Positions 1-9,859 are shown, numbered from the stretch's first letter. The stretch is DNA of 64,000 nucleotides from UBA8389 sp942493385 (GCA_942493385.1 OW818699.1:2666001-2730000), one strand, 5' to 3'. Numbers and translations: made by a program. Notes: generated from the letters alone by a model not told the origin.

Positions 1-76
1 TGAGTGCCTTCGCGGTTTCTTCCGGGGTCAGATTAAAATTCAGAAACTCCTTGAGCCAATTGTAAGATATGTTCAT
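1..76 (-). CDS. pheT: Phenylalanine-tRNA ligase beta subunit, N-terminal fragment
   Basis: Only the first 25 codons lie in the window; the gene runs off the left edge. The reading starts MNISYNWLKEFLNFNLTPEE, which is the characteristic beginning of the bacterial PheT chain. PheT forms the alpha2-beta2 enzyme that charges tRNA-Phe and carries the editing domain. The start codon follows the dapA stop by 11 bp on the same strand, so the two are probably cotranscribed. Identification rests on the conserved N-terminus alone. Confidence 0.85.
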   Translation of the reverse strand, partial: MNISYNWLKEFLNFNLTPEETAKAL

Positions 77-87
77 TATTTAAGTCT

Positions 88-981
88 TTAATACTTTACA
101 TTCAGATCGGCCAGCACGGCGCGAATCTTTTCGTAAGTAGTGATGCGGGTGGGCACTAGCGGCAACCGCAATTTATTTTCAATGAAGCCCATAGCGTTGA
201 GCATGCACTTGACTCCGGCGGGATTTCCGTCCACGAAAAGCAAGTTGAACAGTTCAGTGAAACTGTGGTGGATTTCCAATGCATTTTTATAATCCCCTTT
301 CAGGGCTAAACGGACCATACGGCTGAATTCCTTTGGGAACGCATTGCCAATCACGGAGATAACACCCACCGCTCCAAGGGTAATCAAAGGAAATGTAATG
401 CCGTCATCGCCTGAAATTACCATAAAATCCTTCGGTTTGTTCTTAATGATTTCATCCATCTGCGAAATGTTGCCTGACGCTTCTTTCACAGCCACGATGT
501 TGGAAAAATCTCTGGCAAGTCGCAAGGTGGTATCCGAAGTCATGTTCACCCCGGTCCGTCCCGGAACATTGTACAACACGACAGGCAGCTCCGTTGCTTC
601 GGCAATGGCCTTGTAATGCTGATAAATGCCTTCCTGTGAAGGTTTATTGTAATAGGGCGTTACCGAAAGAATGGCATCGACACCTGTAAAATCTTTGCTT
701 TTCAACTCTTCGACCACGGCACGCGTGCAGTTTCCACCGACACCCAAAACGATGGGTATTCGAGCTTTGACACGGTTAATGATGAAGGCGGTGACCTGTC
801 TTTTTTCCTCCTCGGTCAGGGTAGCCGTTTCGGCCGTGGTTCCCAACACGACAAGGTAATCGATACCGTTCTTGATCTGGTAGTCCACCAGACGCCCAAG
901 AGCGGTATAATCGACACTTTCGTCTTCTTTAAAGGGAGTGATCAAAGCCACCCCCATGCCAGTCAGTTTGTTATTAATCAT
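88..981 (-). CDS. dapA: 4-hydroxy-tetrahydrodipicolinate synthase
   Basis: The 297-residue product has the usual length for DapA, which condenses pyruvate with aspartate semialdehyde in the lysine/diaminopimelate pathway. The aldolase-fold signatures are visible: GTTAETATL at 47-55 (the threonine pair of the proton relay), YNVPGRTG with Tyr137 and Arg142, and the Schiff-base lysine Lys166 in AVKEASGN. The ATG at 981 is the natural start. It lies between ligA and pheT in a same-strand run. Diaminopimelate made here would feed peptidoglycan and lysine. No sign of damage. Confidence 0.96.
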   Translation of the reverse strand: MINNKLTGMGVALITPFKEDESVDYTALGRLVDYQIKNGIDYLVVLGTTAETATLTEEEKRQVTAFIINRVKARIPIVLGVGGNCTRAVVEELKSKDFTGVDAILSVTPYYNKPSQEGIYQHYKAIAEATELPVVLYNVPGRTGVNMTSDTTLRLARDFSNIVAVKEASGNISQMDEIIKNKPKDFMVISGDDGITFPLITLGAVGVISVIGNAFPKEFSRMVRLALKGDYKNALEIHHSFTELFNLLFVDGNPAGVKCMLNAMGFIENKLRLPLVPTRITTYEKIRAVLADLNVKY

Positions 982-1044
982 GAGATCTCGCGATTAGGCG
1001 GGTTTTTACGTCGTTTCGAAACGCATGCAAAAGTACGAAAAATA

Positions 1045-1563
1045 CTACTTAGAGCGAATACTCTTCATGTAAAAATGCAATTGACTAGTCAAAAAAACAA
1101 AACTTTGTTCGGAATCGTATTCCAGCTGCAAGTCATCGATTGTTTTCTCTTCCCTGTGGAAACCTACACGATAACTTGCTTCGGATTTCAGGGACAAGTA
1201 TTGCAACACCGGATGGGGCTGAACTGTCAAATCAATTAAGGTGTCCGGACTAAAGGATTTGTAATTATCCATCACCAATTTTTGAGGCAAACCATTGAAT
1301 GCCAGTTTGTTTTTGTTCAGCATGGTGAAATTATCCGGTAATACAGGCCCTTCATCCTTTGTTTTTTGGTTGTAGGTGACGGAAAAAACCTCCTTTCCTG
1401 CAAACTTCAACGATTTGGCCAAATCTTTCACGTCCTCAATGTGTTCATAATCAAAAAGAATGACTACCCGATGAATGTCGGCATATTCCCTAAAACATTT
1501 CTTCCGGCTGTACTCCTTCGTGATTTTCCGGATTTTATTTGCTAAAAAATAAAGTACCTTCAT
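1045..1563 (-). CDS. Conserved Bacteroidota protein of unknown function (DUF6913-like)
   Basis: This 172-residue protein has no signal peptide and no enzyme motif I recognise. It has a basic N-terminus (KIRKITKEYSRKKCF) and an alternating hydrophobic/charged pattern suggesting a small alpha/beta domain. I associate it by general resemblance with the Bacteroidota-restricted DUF6913 proteins found beside ligA and dapA; that assignment is from memory. It starts 5 bp after the ligA stop, so it is very likely translated from the ligA transcript. Function unknown. Confidence 0.7.
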   Translation of the reverse strand: MKVLYFLANKIRKITKEYSRKKCFREYADIHRVVILFDYEHIEDVKDLAKSLKFAGKEVFSVTYNQKTKDEGPVLPDNFTMLNKNKLAFNGLPQKLVMDNYKSFSPDTLIDLTVQPHPVLQYLSLKSEASYRVGFHREEKTIDDLQLEYDSEQSFVFLTSQLHFYMKSIRSK

Positions 1564-1568
1564 AGTTT

Positions 1569-3569
1569 TCAGATGTTTAGCATTAATAGAAATTCATCTT
1601 CCGAAATCAACCTGACACCTAATGCGGCAGCTTTTTCCAGTTTGGCAGGCCCCATGTTTTCACCAGCCAGTATGTAACTGGTCTTGGCTGAAACCGAACC
1701 TGAGTTCTTTCCACCATTGTTTTCAATCATTTCCTTGTATTCGTCGCGGGAATGCTTGGCAAAGGTGCCGCTGATTACGATAGTCAATCCATCCAATATT
1801 GTACCTTTTTGAGCTATTTGATCGGCTGAAATCGCCATTTGAAGGCCTGCCGCTTTCAATGCTTCCACTTCCAATCGATTTTTTTCCGAAGCAAAGAAGG
1901 CAACGACGCTTTCTGCGATTTTGATACCTACTTCCTCCACTTGAATCAATTCCTCCGTCGTTGCATTTTCAATAACATCCATGGAATGAAGGGAGCGAGC
2001 CAGTTTTTTAGCTACGGTTTCACCGACAAAACGGATACCGAGCGCGAATAGAACTCGCTCAAAAGGTACATTCTTCGATTCCCTAAGGCTTTGGAGAATG
2101 TTTCTGGCAGATTTTTCACCCATTCGTTCCATATTGGCCAGTGTATTACCGTCCAATGTGTACAGATCCGAAGGACGTCGGATCTTGCCTGCCTGATAGA
2201 GCGCATCCACCGTTTCCGTACCCAACCCATCAATATTCATGGCCTTGCGTTGGATGAAATGTTCCAGCCTGGCCTTTATTTGTGGGGGACAATCGTTTTG
2301 ATTGGGACAGTAATGGGCAGCCTCGCCTTCAAATCGTTTCAATTCGGTACCGCATTCCGGACAATTCCGTATGAAACGAACCTTATCACCGACCATAAAA
2401 CGGGCACTGAAATCGACACCTATTATTTTGGGAATGATTTCACCACCCTTTTCTACAAAAACCATGTCACCGATATGCAAATCGAGTGTTTGTATCACAT
2501 CGTCGTTATGCAAGGAAGCTCTTTTTACCACGGTTCCCGAAAGTTGGACCGGGTCCAGATTGGCAACCGGCGTGACTGCCCCTGTCCTTCCGACTTGAAA
2601 AGTGACTGAATTGAGCCGTGTGCAAGCTTGTTCGGCCTTGAATTTATAAGCAATGGCCCACCGCGGTGATTTGGCAGTGAAGCCCAGATTCTTTTGTTGA
2701 TTGAGAGAATTGACCTTAATGACAATGCCATCTGTGGCCACCGGCAGGTTCTTGCGTTCTTTGTCCCAGTAACGGATAAACTCGAATACCTCTTCCAAAT
2801 TGTTGCAAAGCTGCATGGAATCGGCAATACGGAAGCCCCAAGACGCTGCTTTCCTCAAATTTTCGTAATGACCGTCAGAAGGGAGTTCCTCTCCGAGCAT
2901 GTGATACAGGTAAGCATCCAGTTTTCGTGCCGAAACCATGGAGGAATTCTGCAACTTCAATGTTCCGGAGGCGGCATTCCGAGGATTTGCGAACAAGGCT
3001 TCTTCCTGCGCTTCGCGTTCGCGGTTCAGTCCGTCAAACACTTCCCAGGACATCAGGATTTCTCCCCTCATTTCGAATTCAGTCGGGTAATCGGTGCCAA
3101 ATAAGGTCAAGGGAATGCTGCGGATGGTTTTGACGTTCTCAGTCACATTGTCGCCAACGACTCCGTCCCCACGAGTTAAAGCCTTGCTTAACAGACCATT
3201 CACATAAGTCAAGGAAATGGAAACCCCATCAAATTTGAGTTCACATACCAATTGAAACGGTTCGTTCAACGACTTCAGCGTCCGATCGTAAAAATCGCTC
3301 ACCTCAGCCTCGGAATAGGTGTTACCGAGCGAAAGCATCGGGTATTTGTGCCCTTCCTGCCTGAACCCTTTACTAATGTCACTGCCAACCCTTTGCGAAG
3401 GTGAGTGCTCATTCCAAAATTCAGGATAGCGCTCCTCCAATTCCTGCAATCGACGCAATTTGACATCAAAGTCGAAATCGGTCATCGATGGAGTTGAAAG
3501 TACGTAATAATCGTGGTTGGCACGATTCAGTTCAAGTCGAAGCTGTTGAATTTCTGTTTCCGGTGACAT
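1569..3569 (-). CDS. ligA: NAD-dependent DNA ligase
   Basis: The 666-residue product matches the normal length of LigA, which seals nicks in replication and repair using NAD+. Domain order is canonical. The adenylation motif KFDG has its nucleophile Lys112. An OB fold follows. A four-cysteine zinc site sits at Cys403, Cys406, Cys421 and Cys427. Helix-hairpin-helix repeats cover about 440-560 and a BRCT domain about 590-666. The ATG is preceded by a TAATTTTG -7 element at 3588-3595 on this strand, which suggests ligA heads the ligA-DUF6913-dapA-pheT transcript. Confidence 0.97.
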   Translation of the reverse strand: MSPETEIQQLRLELNRANHDYYVLSTPSMTDFDFDVKLRRLQELEERYPEFWNEHSPSQRVGSDISKGFRQEGHKYPMLSLGNTYSEAEVSDFYDRTLKSLNEPFQLVCELKFDGVSISLTYVNGLLSKALTRGDGVVGDNVTENVKTIRSIPLTLFGTDYPTEFEMRGEILMSWEVFDGLNREREAQEEALFANPRNAASGTLKLQNSSMVSARKLDAYLYHMLGEELPSDGHYENLRKAASWGFRIADSMQLCNNLEEVFEFIRYWDKERKNLPVATDGIVIKVNSLNQQKNLGFTAKSPRWAIAYKFKAEQACTRLNSVTFQVGRTGAVTPVANLDPVQLSGTVVKRASLHNDDVIQTLDLHIGDMVFVEKGGEIIPKIIGVDFSARFMVGDKVRFIRNCPECGTELKRFEGEAAHYCPNQNDCPPQIKARLEHFIQRKAMNIDGLGTETVDALYQAGKIRRPSDLYTLDGNTLANMERMGEKSARNILQSLRESKNVPFERVLFALGIRFVGETVAKKLARSLHSMDVIENATTEELIQVEEVGIKIAESVVAFFASEKNRLEVEALKAAGLQMAISADQIAQKGTILDGLTIVISGTFAKHSRDEYKEMIENNGGKNSGSVSAKTSYILAGENMGPAKLEKAAALGVRLISEDEFLLMLNI

Positions 3570-3723
3570 GAATCAGGGTTTATCTGTCAAAATTACAAAA
3601 AAAAAGGAGACACCGAATTATTGCCGACTATAAGGACGGTCTGTTTTGCATCTTTTCACAGGTCTCTTTCCGCTTTATCTGCGCAAAGATTGTATATTTG
3701 CAGCCATAAACCGCCTGTTTCAC

Positions 3724-5814
3724 ATGCAAAAATTTCTGAAGTCACTCTTGTTTCTGGTGTTGCTCGGCTTCGGCCCGATGGCCTTGGGTCAAGAGGATCA
3801 GGGTGGTGAAGATCAGCCTACTGGCATGAACACAGGCCTTGATTCCGACAATCAGAACGGTAAGGAAGAAGCTACCAAAAAGCCTGAAAAAATCTATGTT
3901 ACCCGTATGCGAACCCTTCGACTTGACGCGTTCCTCGGAGACAAAACGGAAGCAGAAATGGATACGGTTCCCCTACATTTTCAGAATATAACGTTCCCTG
4001 AAAAAAACAATACAGTCGGTTCGCAATACCTAGCCAACATCGGCACCCCTTTTCAGTCGAAAATCTACCTGGACAGGACGGAGAAAACACCCTTTCTTTT
4101 CGGCAAAGTCTATGAGAACTGGCTGACTGCACCTGAGGACCAATTATTTTACAACACGACCACCCCGTATACCAACCTCCGTTATCTGACTACTTTCGGC
4201 AACGAATCCACGGCTGAGGAAAACTTCAAATTCCTTTTTACGGTAAACGTCAATAAATTCCTAAACATAGGAGTAGATTACGAAATCCTTTATGCGAGGG
4301 GTTTTTACAATCACAATTCCAACCGTGACAAGTTGGCGAACATCTTTGGCAATTACCAGAGTCCACGTTACGAAGCCTTCTGGAAACTTTCGTTCAGTTA
4401 CATGGAGAATTATGAGAATGGTGGCATTACAGACGATGAATACATCACCAAACCGATGTTGAAAAGCGGCGGTCTGAGTCAGTATGAAAGCATCAACATT
4501 CCCGTTGCATTTTCAAATGCCAAAAGTCTTTACCGCAACACACAGTTCTTTTTGAACCACAAATACCATTTGGGTTTTGAACGAATGGACATAACAAAAA
4601 AAGACAGTTTACCTGATAAAAAAGCCGTTACTCCTGCAACACCGGACACCGTCATCACCTTTGTTCCTGTTTCGAGTTTCATCCATACGTTGTACATGGA
4701 TCTTGGCCAAAGGAGTTACAGTTCCACATCGGCCAACCTGGATTTCTACGATCATGCCTACCTGAATAACACCTTGACAGCTGACACAGCTGCCCTTCTG
4801 GAAGTCCGCAACACATTGGGTTTGGCATTGGTGGAAGGCTTCCACAAATGGGCGAAATTCGGATTGACGGCTTTCATCGAACATGATTTCAGAAAATACG
4901 TGCGGCTAGTACCGTATGCAACCTTGCCTGGGAATAGCTCCTATTCCAAACCCTATGAGAACACTTTCGTCAATCACTACGAAAGTCTGGTATGGGCCGG
5001 AGGTAAAATGTCCAAACAAACCGGTGAACTCCTCACATTTTCCGCGCTGGCCAAAATTTGTGTACTTGGGGAGGATTTGGGCTGTTTTGAGCTCAGTGGT
5101 GATCTTAAAACGACATTTAATTTATGGAATCACCCGGTAAGCTTGTCTGCAAATGGTTCCATTAAAAATACGCATCCAGATTATTTTCTAGAAAATTACG
5201 TATCAAACCACTTTGTCTGGGGCAACCACTTCAGCAATGAATACAAAACACTCATTCGGGGTAACCTGACCATTCCTGCACTTGGTTTCGAAGCACATGC
5301 CGGCGTGGAGAACCTCACCAACCTGATCTATTTCAATACATCCGCAGAACCCGAACAGTATGCTGGAAACATTCAAGTAGTATCCTTGAACCTCAAGCAG
5401 CATCTTGGAGCTGGCATCTTAAATTGGGACAACAACGTAGCCTATCAATTGTCGAGCAACCAGAATGTGCTGCCTTTACCCATTGTATCCCTATTATCGG
5501 ACCTGTACCTCAAATTCACGCTTTCAAAAGTGCTTCATTCGCATTTGGGGGTGGATTGTCGTTACAACACAGCGTATTACGCACAAGCATACATGCCTGC
5601 AATCGGACAATTCCACAATCAAAAGGAACTGAAAATCGGGAATTATCCATTTATGAATGCCTATGCGAACTTTCATCTCAAAAGGATGCGTTTTTTCATC
5701 ATGTATTCCCATTTAAGTCGGTTCTTTGCTGATCCTCAGTATTTTTCCGCACCCCATTACCCACTCAATCCGGCCATCTTGAAAGTCGGTCTTTCATGGA
5801 ACTTCTATGATTAA
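3724..5814 (+). CDS. Putative outer-membrane porin (Porin_10-like)
   Basis: The 696-residue product begins MQKFLKSLLFLVLLGFGPMALGQ, a clear signal peptide, and continues with alternating amphipathic strands rich in aromatic residues, ending in the aromatic strand LKVGLSWNFYD typical of an outer-membrane barrel. It resembles the Bacteroidota putative-porin family (Porin_10). The reading frame stays open upstream to 3646, but the TATATTTG -7 element at 3693-3700 lies inside that extension, so the ATG at 3724 is the real start. The next gene overlaps its last 8 bases. Substrate unknown. Confidence 0.8.
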   Translation: MQKFLKSLLFLVLLGFGPMALGQEDQGGEDQPTGMNTGLDSDNQNGKEEATKKPEKIYVTRMRTLRLDAFLGDKTEAEMDTVPLHFQNITFPEKNNTVGSQYLANIGTPFQSKIYLDRTEKTPFLFGKVYENWLTAPEDQLFYNTTTPYTNLRYLTTFGNESTAEENFKFLFTVNVNKFLNIGVDYEILYARGFYNHNSNRDKLANIFGNYQSPRYEAFWKLSFSYMENYENGGITDDEYITKPMLKSGGLSQYESINIPVAFSNAKSLYRNTQFFLNHKYHLGFERMDITKKDSLPDKKAVTPATPDTVITFVPVSSFIHTLYMDLGQRSYSSTSANLDFYDHAYLNNTLTADTAALLEVRNTLGLALVEGFHKWAKFGLTAFIEHDFRKYVRLVPYATLPGNSSYSKPYENTFVNHYESLVWAGGKMSKQTGELLTFSALAKICVLGEDLGCFELSGDLKTTFNLWNHPVSLSANGSIKNTHPDYFLENYVSNHFVWGNHFSNEYKTLIRGNLTIPALGFEAHAGVENLTNLIYFNTSAEPEQYAGNIQVVSLNLKQHLGAGILNWDNNVAYQLSSNQNVLPLPIVSLLSDLYLKFTLSKVLHSHLGVDCRYNTAYYAQAYMPAIGQFHNQKELKIGNYPFMNAYANFHLKRMRFFIMYSHLSRFFADPQYFSAPHYPLNPAILKVGLSWNFYD

Positions 5815-6634
5815 AAAACACCTGCACCCGTCTTTTCTGCTGCTGTATGCATTCCTTGCATTCTGGGTCGCTTTTGCCATATGGTTGGGCGTGCAGAAGG
5901 CAAACAAAGTTGCAGGAGACTTTCCAAAAATCAAGAAAGATGGCGTTTTAAGGGTTTGTGGTGAAGCGGATTTGTTCAGCTTCTACCAACAAAAAGACAG
6001 TACCTTCGGCTTTTACTACGAAATGTCGAAAGCCTTTGCAGATAGACACCATTTAAAATTGATATACATAGGGGAAGCCAGCCTGAACAATCGTCTGAAA
6101 ATGCTGGAAGACAATCAATGCGACTTGCTGACTGGCCCGCTTCCTGTTGTTACCGATTTACGAAAACAAGTGGATTTCACCAAAAGTATTCTGGAAAGCA
6201 AGTTGGTTCTGATTCAACGGAAAAGCAACAAGCTTAATTCCAGTGATGTGGTTCGAAATCAGGTCGATTTCAGTGGTAAAAAGATTTACATCTGTGAAAA
6301 TAGGGTTTACATGCGACGCCTTCACCATTTGGCGGCCGAAATCAGCGATACCATCTACATACGGACTTTGATGGGTTACAACAGCGAACGTATGATCGCC
6401 CAAGTTGCCGCCGGTCTTATAGATTATGCTGTATGTGACAAACAGGTAGCCAAAGCATATCTGGACAAGTATCCCGACATTGATGTGGAAACACCGGTGG
6501 GTTTCAATCAAATGCAAGCATGGGCTGTAAAACCAGGGAAAAAGGCTTTGTTGGATAGTTTGAACGTATTCATTACCGAATACAAAAAAAGCCCTGAGTT
6601 CTCAAGGCTTCTTCAAAAATACATCAATAACTGA
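5807..6634 (+). CDS. Membrane-anchored solute-binding protein, family 3 (MltF-like N domain)
   Basis: The 275-residue product has one N-terminal transmembrane segment (about residues 8-29), then a periplasmic type-II binding-protein domain. It contains the recognisable stretch LRVCGEADLFSFYQQKDSTF, the region DLLTGPLPVVTDLRKQVDFT, and a C-terminal AWAVKPGKKALLDSLN segment. It resembles the substrate-binding half of MltF, but the protein ends at residue 275 with no lytic transglycosylase domain. Its start overlaps the porin by 8 bases, implying translational coupling. No permease or ATPase gene is adjacent, so a sensory or envelope role is as likely as uptake. Its TGA abuts the stop of the converging next gene. 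Confidence 0.75.
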   Translation: MIKKHLHPSFLLLYAFLAFWVAFAIWLGVQKANKVAGDFPKIKKDGVLRVCGEADLFSFYQQKDSTFGFYYEMSKAFADRHHLKLIYIGEASLNNRLKMLEDNQCDLLTGPLPVVTDLRKQVDFTKSILESKLVLIQRKSNKLNSSDVVRNQVDFSGKKIYICENRVYMRRLHHLAAEISDTIYIRTLMGYNSERMIAQVAAGLIDYAVCDKQVAKAYLDKYPDIDVETPVGFNQMQAWAVKPGKKALLDSLNVFITEYKKSPEFSRLLQKYINN

Positions 6635-8119
6635 TTACCAACGGTACATCATCCCAAAACTGAACAACTCTTGCACTTGAATGAGGGGTTCGCCAGGTTC
6701 GCGTTTCAATCGGTCATCCGCTTTGAGGTGCACATAGATGGAGGTTGTGAAATTATTGTTCAATGACAAGTCCAATGTGTTTTCCCAATCGGAATCCACA
6801 TAGGTAAAGTCCGTATAGTAGTAAAACTTGGACGTCCATTTAACTTGTTCGGAAAATGCCCAAGTCATGTTGGCTGCGACCTTGCTACCCAATTCCAATC
6901 CAAGATGCTTACCTTCGTCAATCCCATAATTGGTGGGTTTGAAATTTACAATATCATAGAGATAATTCATCTTGACAGTTAATGGAGAAACCAAGACCGA
7001 CAGGTCATAACCCTTCTTCCTATTTGTTTTCTTGTAATCAATACCAAGTCCGACAAAAAGTTTGGCAGGAGAAAGAAACGAAGATTTCATCGTCCAGGTA
7101 TTGGTCTTGTAATTGTTTAGGAATTGAGTCGTGAATTCCCCTGAAACGGTATAATACCAGTCATTGTACATACGGATGCCAAGCTTGGACAAAATTCGGA
7201 GTTGGTCTGCGCTTACATTCAGATTTCGGAGTGTGTCGTTCGTGACTGTATTCATACCTATCCTGATGTCCATGGAATTATCGAATGCAATGTTTTTGGA
7301 ATCTCGATAATTTGCTTCCAAGTAAAATTGTGTCAGTCCAGCCATGTTGCTTTCACCACCCTTGGACCAGTTTGGTGAAACGTAAGTCTGCGTCAACTGA
7401 AACTTGGAAAATCCAAATTTTCTCCATGGATTAAACGGGGTTTTCGGCAAGTTTTTGGTATCAGGATTTGCAATGGTTCCAGATACGGTTGGCTTTACCC
7501 AGGTCGGTGGCCGTTTATTATCCAATTGATAGACCAATCTTTCAGGTTGAGGGAGTGTTTTTTGATCGTATCGAATCTTACCAATCTGTTCTATTTCGGC
7601 ATCTTGTAGAATATTTTGAGCCAACCTACGAATGTATCGGTTCGATTGAAACACCACACTAAGTGAATCCATTGATTTCGCTTTGAGATACATGTCCAAA
7701 TCCGAATTATCTTGGAGTTCTATGTGATAGCTACGCCGTTGAGCATTGAAAATGAGTGGCATGAACAAAGTGCTCATCCTAGGATAATCCAAAACTTCCT
7801 TTAGTTTGAAAACACGGGCAGGTCTCGGCTTTACCAGATGTTTGCTAATGTCGTAGTTGTTGATGAAAAGTAGTAGGTAATTGGTATCTGGAACGGCAAC
7901 TACCGAATCCTTAGGTAAAATTTGGATCAATAAGGACGAATCTTGCTTAGGCATCCTGATGGGTATGACAGGAAATTCCTCCGGTTCGTCTTCAACAGGT
8001 GTTTGCGGGGATGCAATAGCATTGATTGTTACTGCATTGGACAAGGTATCCTGCACTGATGCAAACGCCGGCAAAACTACAGCGGCAAACAGCATCAGGA
8101 CGGAACAGCTTTTTTTCAT
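6635..8119 (-). CDS. DUF3078 outer-membrane protein
   Basis: From the ATG at 8119 the product is 494 residues: a signal peptide (MKKSCSVLMLFAAVVLPAFA), a proline-rich linker, then strand-rich sequence with the DUF3078 hallmark SPNWSKGGESNMAGLTQFYL and a C-terminal aromatic residue (GMMYRW) typical of outer-membrane barrels. A GTG two codons earlier (8125) is possible, but a TACCTTTG -7 element at 8137-8144 leaves a more normal leader for the ATG. Family function is not established. It converges on the solute-binding protein gene with adjoining stop codons and is divergent from pyrG. Confidence 0.82.
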   Translation of the reverse strand: MKKSCSVLMLFAAVVLPAFASVQDTLSNAVTINAIASPQTPVEDEPEEFPVIPIRMPKQDSSLLIQILPKDSVVAVPDTNYLLLFINNYDISKHLVKPRPARVFKLKEVLDYPRMSTLFMPLIFNAQRRSYHIELQDNSDLDMYLKAKSMDSLSVVFQSNRYIRRLAQNILQDAEIEQIGKIRYDQKTLPQPERLVYQLDNKRPPTWVKPTVSGTIANPDTKNLPKTPFNPWRKFGFSKFQLTQTYVSPNWSKGGESNMAGLTQFYLEANYRDSKNIAFDNSMDIRIGMNTVTNDTLRNLNVSADQLRILSKLGIRMYNDWYYTVSGEFTTQFLNNYKTNTWTMKSSFLSPAKLFVGLGIDYKKTNRKKGYDLSVLVSPLTVKMNYLYDIVNFKPTNYGIDEGKHLGLELGSKVAANMTWAFSEQVKWTSKFYYYTDFTYVDSDWENTLDLSLNNNFTTSIYVHLKADDRLKREPGEPLIQVQELFSFGMMYRW

Positions 8120-8136
8120 GTACACCTATTTTCGCG

Positions 8137-8144
8137 CAAAGGTA
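8137..8144 (-). promoter_or_regulatory. -7 promoter element for the DUF3078 gene
   Basis: On the minus strand this reads TACCTTTG, a full match to the Bacteroidota TAnnTTTG -7 element, 18 nt upstream of the ATG at 8119. No clear TTG -33 element sits at the expected distance, so only the -7 half is supported. Confidence 0.5.
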
Positions 8145-8170
8145 AAACAATATTTCCAAAAGTTTTTTCG

Positions 8171-8178
8171 TACTTTTG
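8171..8178 (+). promoter_or_regulatory. -7 promoter element for pyrG-yidC
   Basis: TACTTTTG matches the Bacteroidota -7 consensus and lies 59 bp upstream of the GTG start of pyrG. A -33 TTG at 19-21 nt is not evident. With the opposing element at 8137-8144 it gives a compact divergent promoter region. Confidence 0.5.
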
Positions 8179-8236
8179 ACCCTTTAAATAAAATTAAAGT
8201 TCTATCCTATTTTTCAACCATCAAAATTAGTTTATT

Positions 8237-9838
8237 GTGGCAGAGACAAAATATATTTTCGTGACCGGGGGTGTCGTTTCCTCGCTCGGAAAAGGTATCC
8301 TCTCCTCTTCGTTGGGGAAATTGTTGCAAGCCCGGGGGTACAGGGTTACGATACAAAAATTCGACCCATACATCAACATTGACCCGGGAACGCTGAATCC
8401 TTATGAACATGGAGAATGTTATGTCACCTACGATGGTCGTGAAACCGACCTGGACCTTGGCCACTACGAACGTTTTTTGAATGTACCTACCACCCGTGCC
8501 AACAACATCACGACCGGTAGAATCTATCAGAACGTCATCTCCAAAGAACGCCGAGGTGATTACTTGGGAAAGACGGTTCAAGTCGTACCCCACATTACCG
8601 ATGAAATAAAGCGTTGCATTCGTCTGTTGGGTGCCAAAAACCAATTTGACTTCATTATCACTGAAATCGGTGGTACAGTTGGTGACATCGAATCCCTTCC
8701 TTATATTGAGAGCGTTCGTCAGATGCGCTGGGAGCTTGGCAAAAACTGTTTTTGCGTGCATTTGGCATACGTACCTTATCTTGCTGCTGCCAAAGAACTA
8801 AAGACCAAGCCAGTACAACATTCCGTCAAGCAACTTCAGGAATTGGGCGTTCAACCCGACGCATTGGTTTTGCGTACGGAACATCCGTTGAATATGACCA
8901 TTCGTCGAAAAGTAGCCCTTTTTTGCAACGTTGCCGAAGATTCTGTGATCGAATGCATCGACGCACCAAGCATCTATGATGTTCCCCTACTCATGCAAAA
9001 AGAAGGTCTCGATAAAATTGTCTTGTCCAAATTCGGTTATCCGACGGACACACCCATCGACCTGGAACCTTGGAAGGCTTTCCTTGCCAAGATGAACGGC
9101 GCCACGAAAGAAGTTCGCATCGCATTGGTAGGCAAATATGCCGAATTACCAGATGCCTACAAGTCCATTTCAGAATCGTTATGTCACGCTGCTGCGTACA
9201 ACGATCGCAAATTGAAATTGTCCCTTATTCATTCACAACATATTACGGAAGGCAATGTAGCCGAGAAACTTAAAGGTTTTGATGGCATCGTTGTTGCTCC
9301 TGGTTTCGGCCAACGCGGCATCGAAGGAAAATTCATTTCACTCAAATATGCCCGAGAAAGGAACCTGCCGACATTTGGCATCTGCCTTGGTATGCAATGC
9401 ATGGTGATTGAATTCGCCAGAAACGTGCTTGGATATGAAGATGCAAATTCCACGGAATTGGATCCGAACACCACCAACAATGTCATCGACATGATGGAAG
9501 ACCAAAAAGGAATCACCGAATACGGCGGCACCATGCGACTGGGAAACTACGACTGCGTGTTGGACAAAAGTTCCAGAGCATTCCAGGCCTATGGCAAGGA
9601 TAAAATTCAGGAACGTCATCGTCACCGTTTTGAATTCAACGACAAATATCGGATGGAGTTTGAGGAAAAAGGTATGAAATGTGTTGGAATCAACCCAGAC
9701 ACCAAACTGGTGGAAGTGGTTGAAATACCTGGCATGAAATGGTACATCGGTTCACAGTTCCACCCTGAATACAATAGCACGGTATTGAATCCCAATCCCT
9801 TATTTGTCGATTTCATCAAAGCTTGTATTGAAGATTAA
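8237..9838 (+). CDS. pyrG: CTP synthase
   Basis: The 533-residue product has the length of bacterial PyrG, which aminates UTP to CTP. The N-terminal synthetase domain shows FVTGGVVSSLGKGI near residues 8-21. The C-terminal class I glutaminase has its nucleophile Cys383 in GICLGMQCM and the His-Glu pair in SQFHPEYNS. The start is GTG at 8237: an in-frame TAG lies just two codons upstream and no ATG is available. It is followed 21 bp later by yidC in the same direction, probably as one transcript. Confidence 0.97.
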   Translation: MAETKYIFVTGGVVSSLGKGILSSSLGKLLQARGYRVTIQKFDPYINIDPGTLNPYEHGECYVTYDGRETDLDLGHYERFLNVPTTRANNITTGRIYQNVISKERRGDYLGKTVQVVPHITDEIKRCIRLLGAKNQFDFIITEIGGTVGDIESLPYIESVRQMRWELGKNCFCVHLAYVPYLAAAKELKTKPVQHSVKQLQELGVQPDALVLRTEHPLNMTIRRKVALFCNVAEDSVIECIDAPSIYDVPLLMQKEGLDKIVLSKFGYPTDTPIDLEPWKAFLAKMNGATKEVRIALVGKYAELPDAYKSISESLCHAAAYNDRKLKLSLIHSQHITEGNVAEKLKGFDGIVVAPGFGQRGIEGKFISLKYARERNLPTFGICLGMQCMVIEFARNVLGYEDANSTELDPNTTNNVIDMMEDQKGITEYGGTMRLGNYDCVLDKSSRAFQAYGKDKIQERHRHRFEFNDKYRMEFEEKGMKCVGINPDTKLVEVVEIPGMKWYIGSQFHPEYNSTVLNPNPLFVDFIKACIED

Positions 9839-9859
9839 TCACTTTTCCTAAAAAACAAA

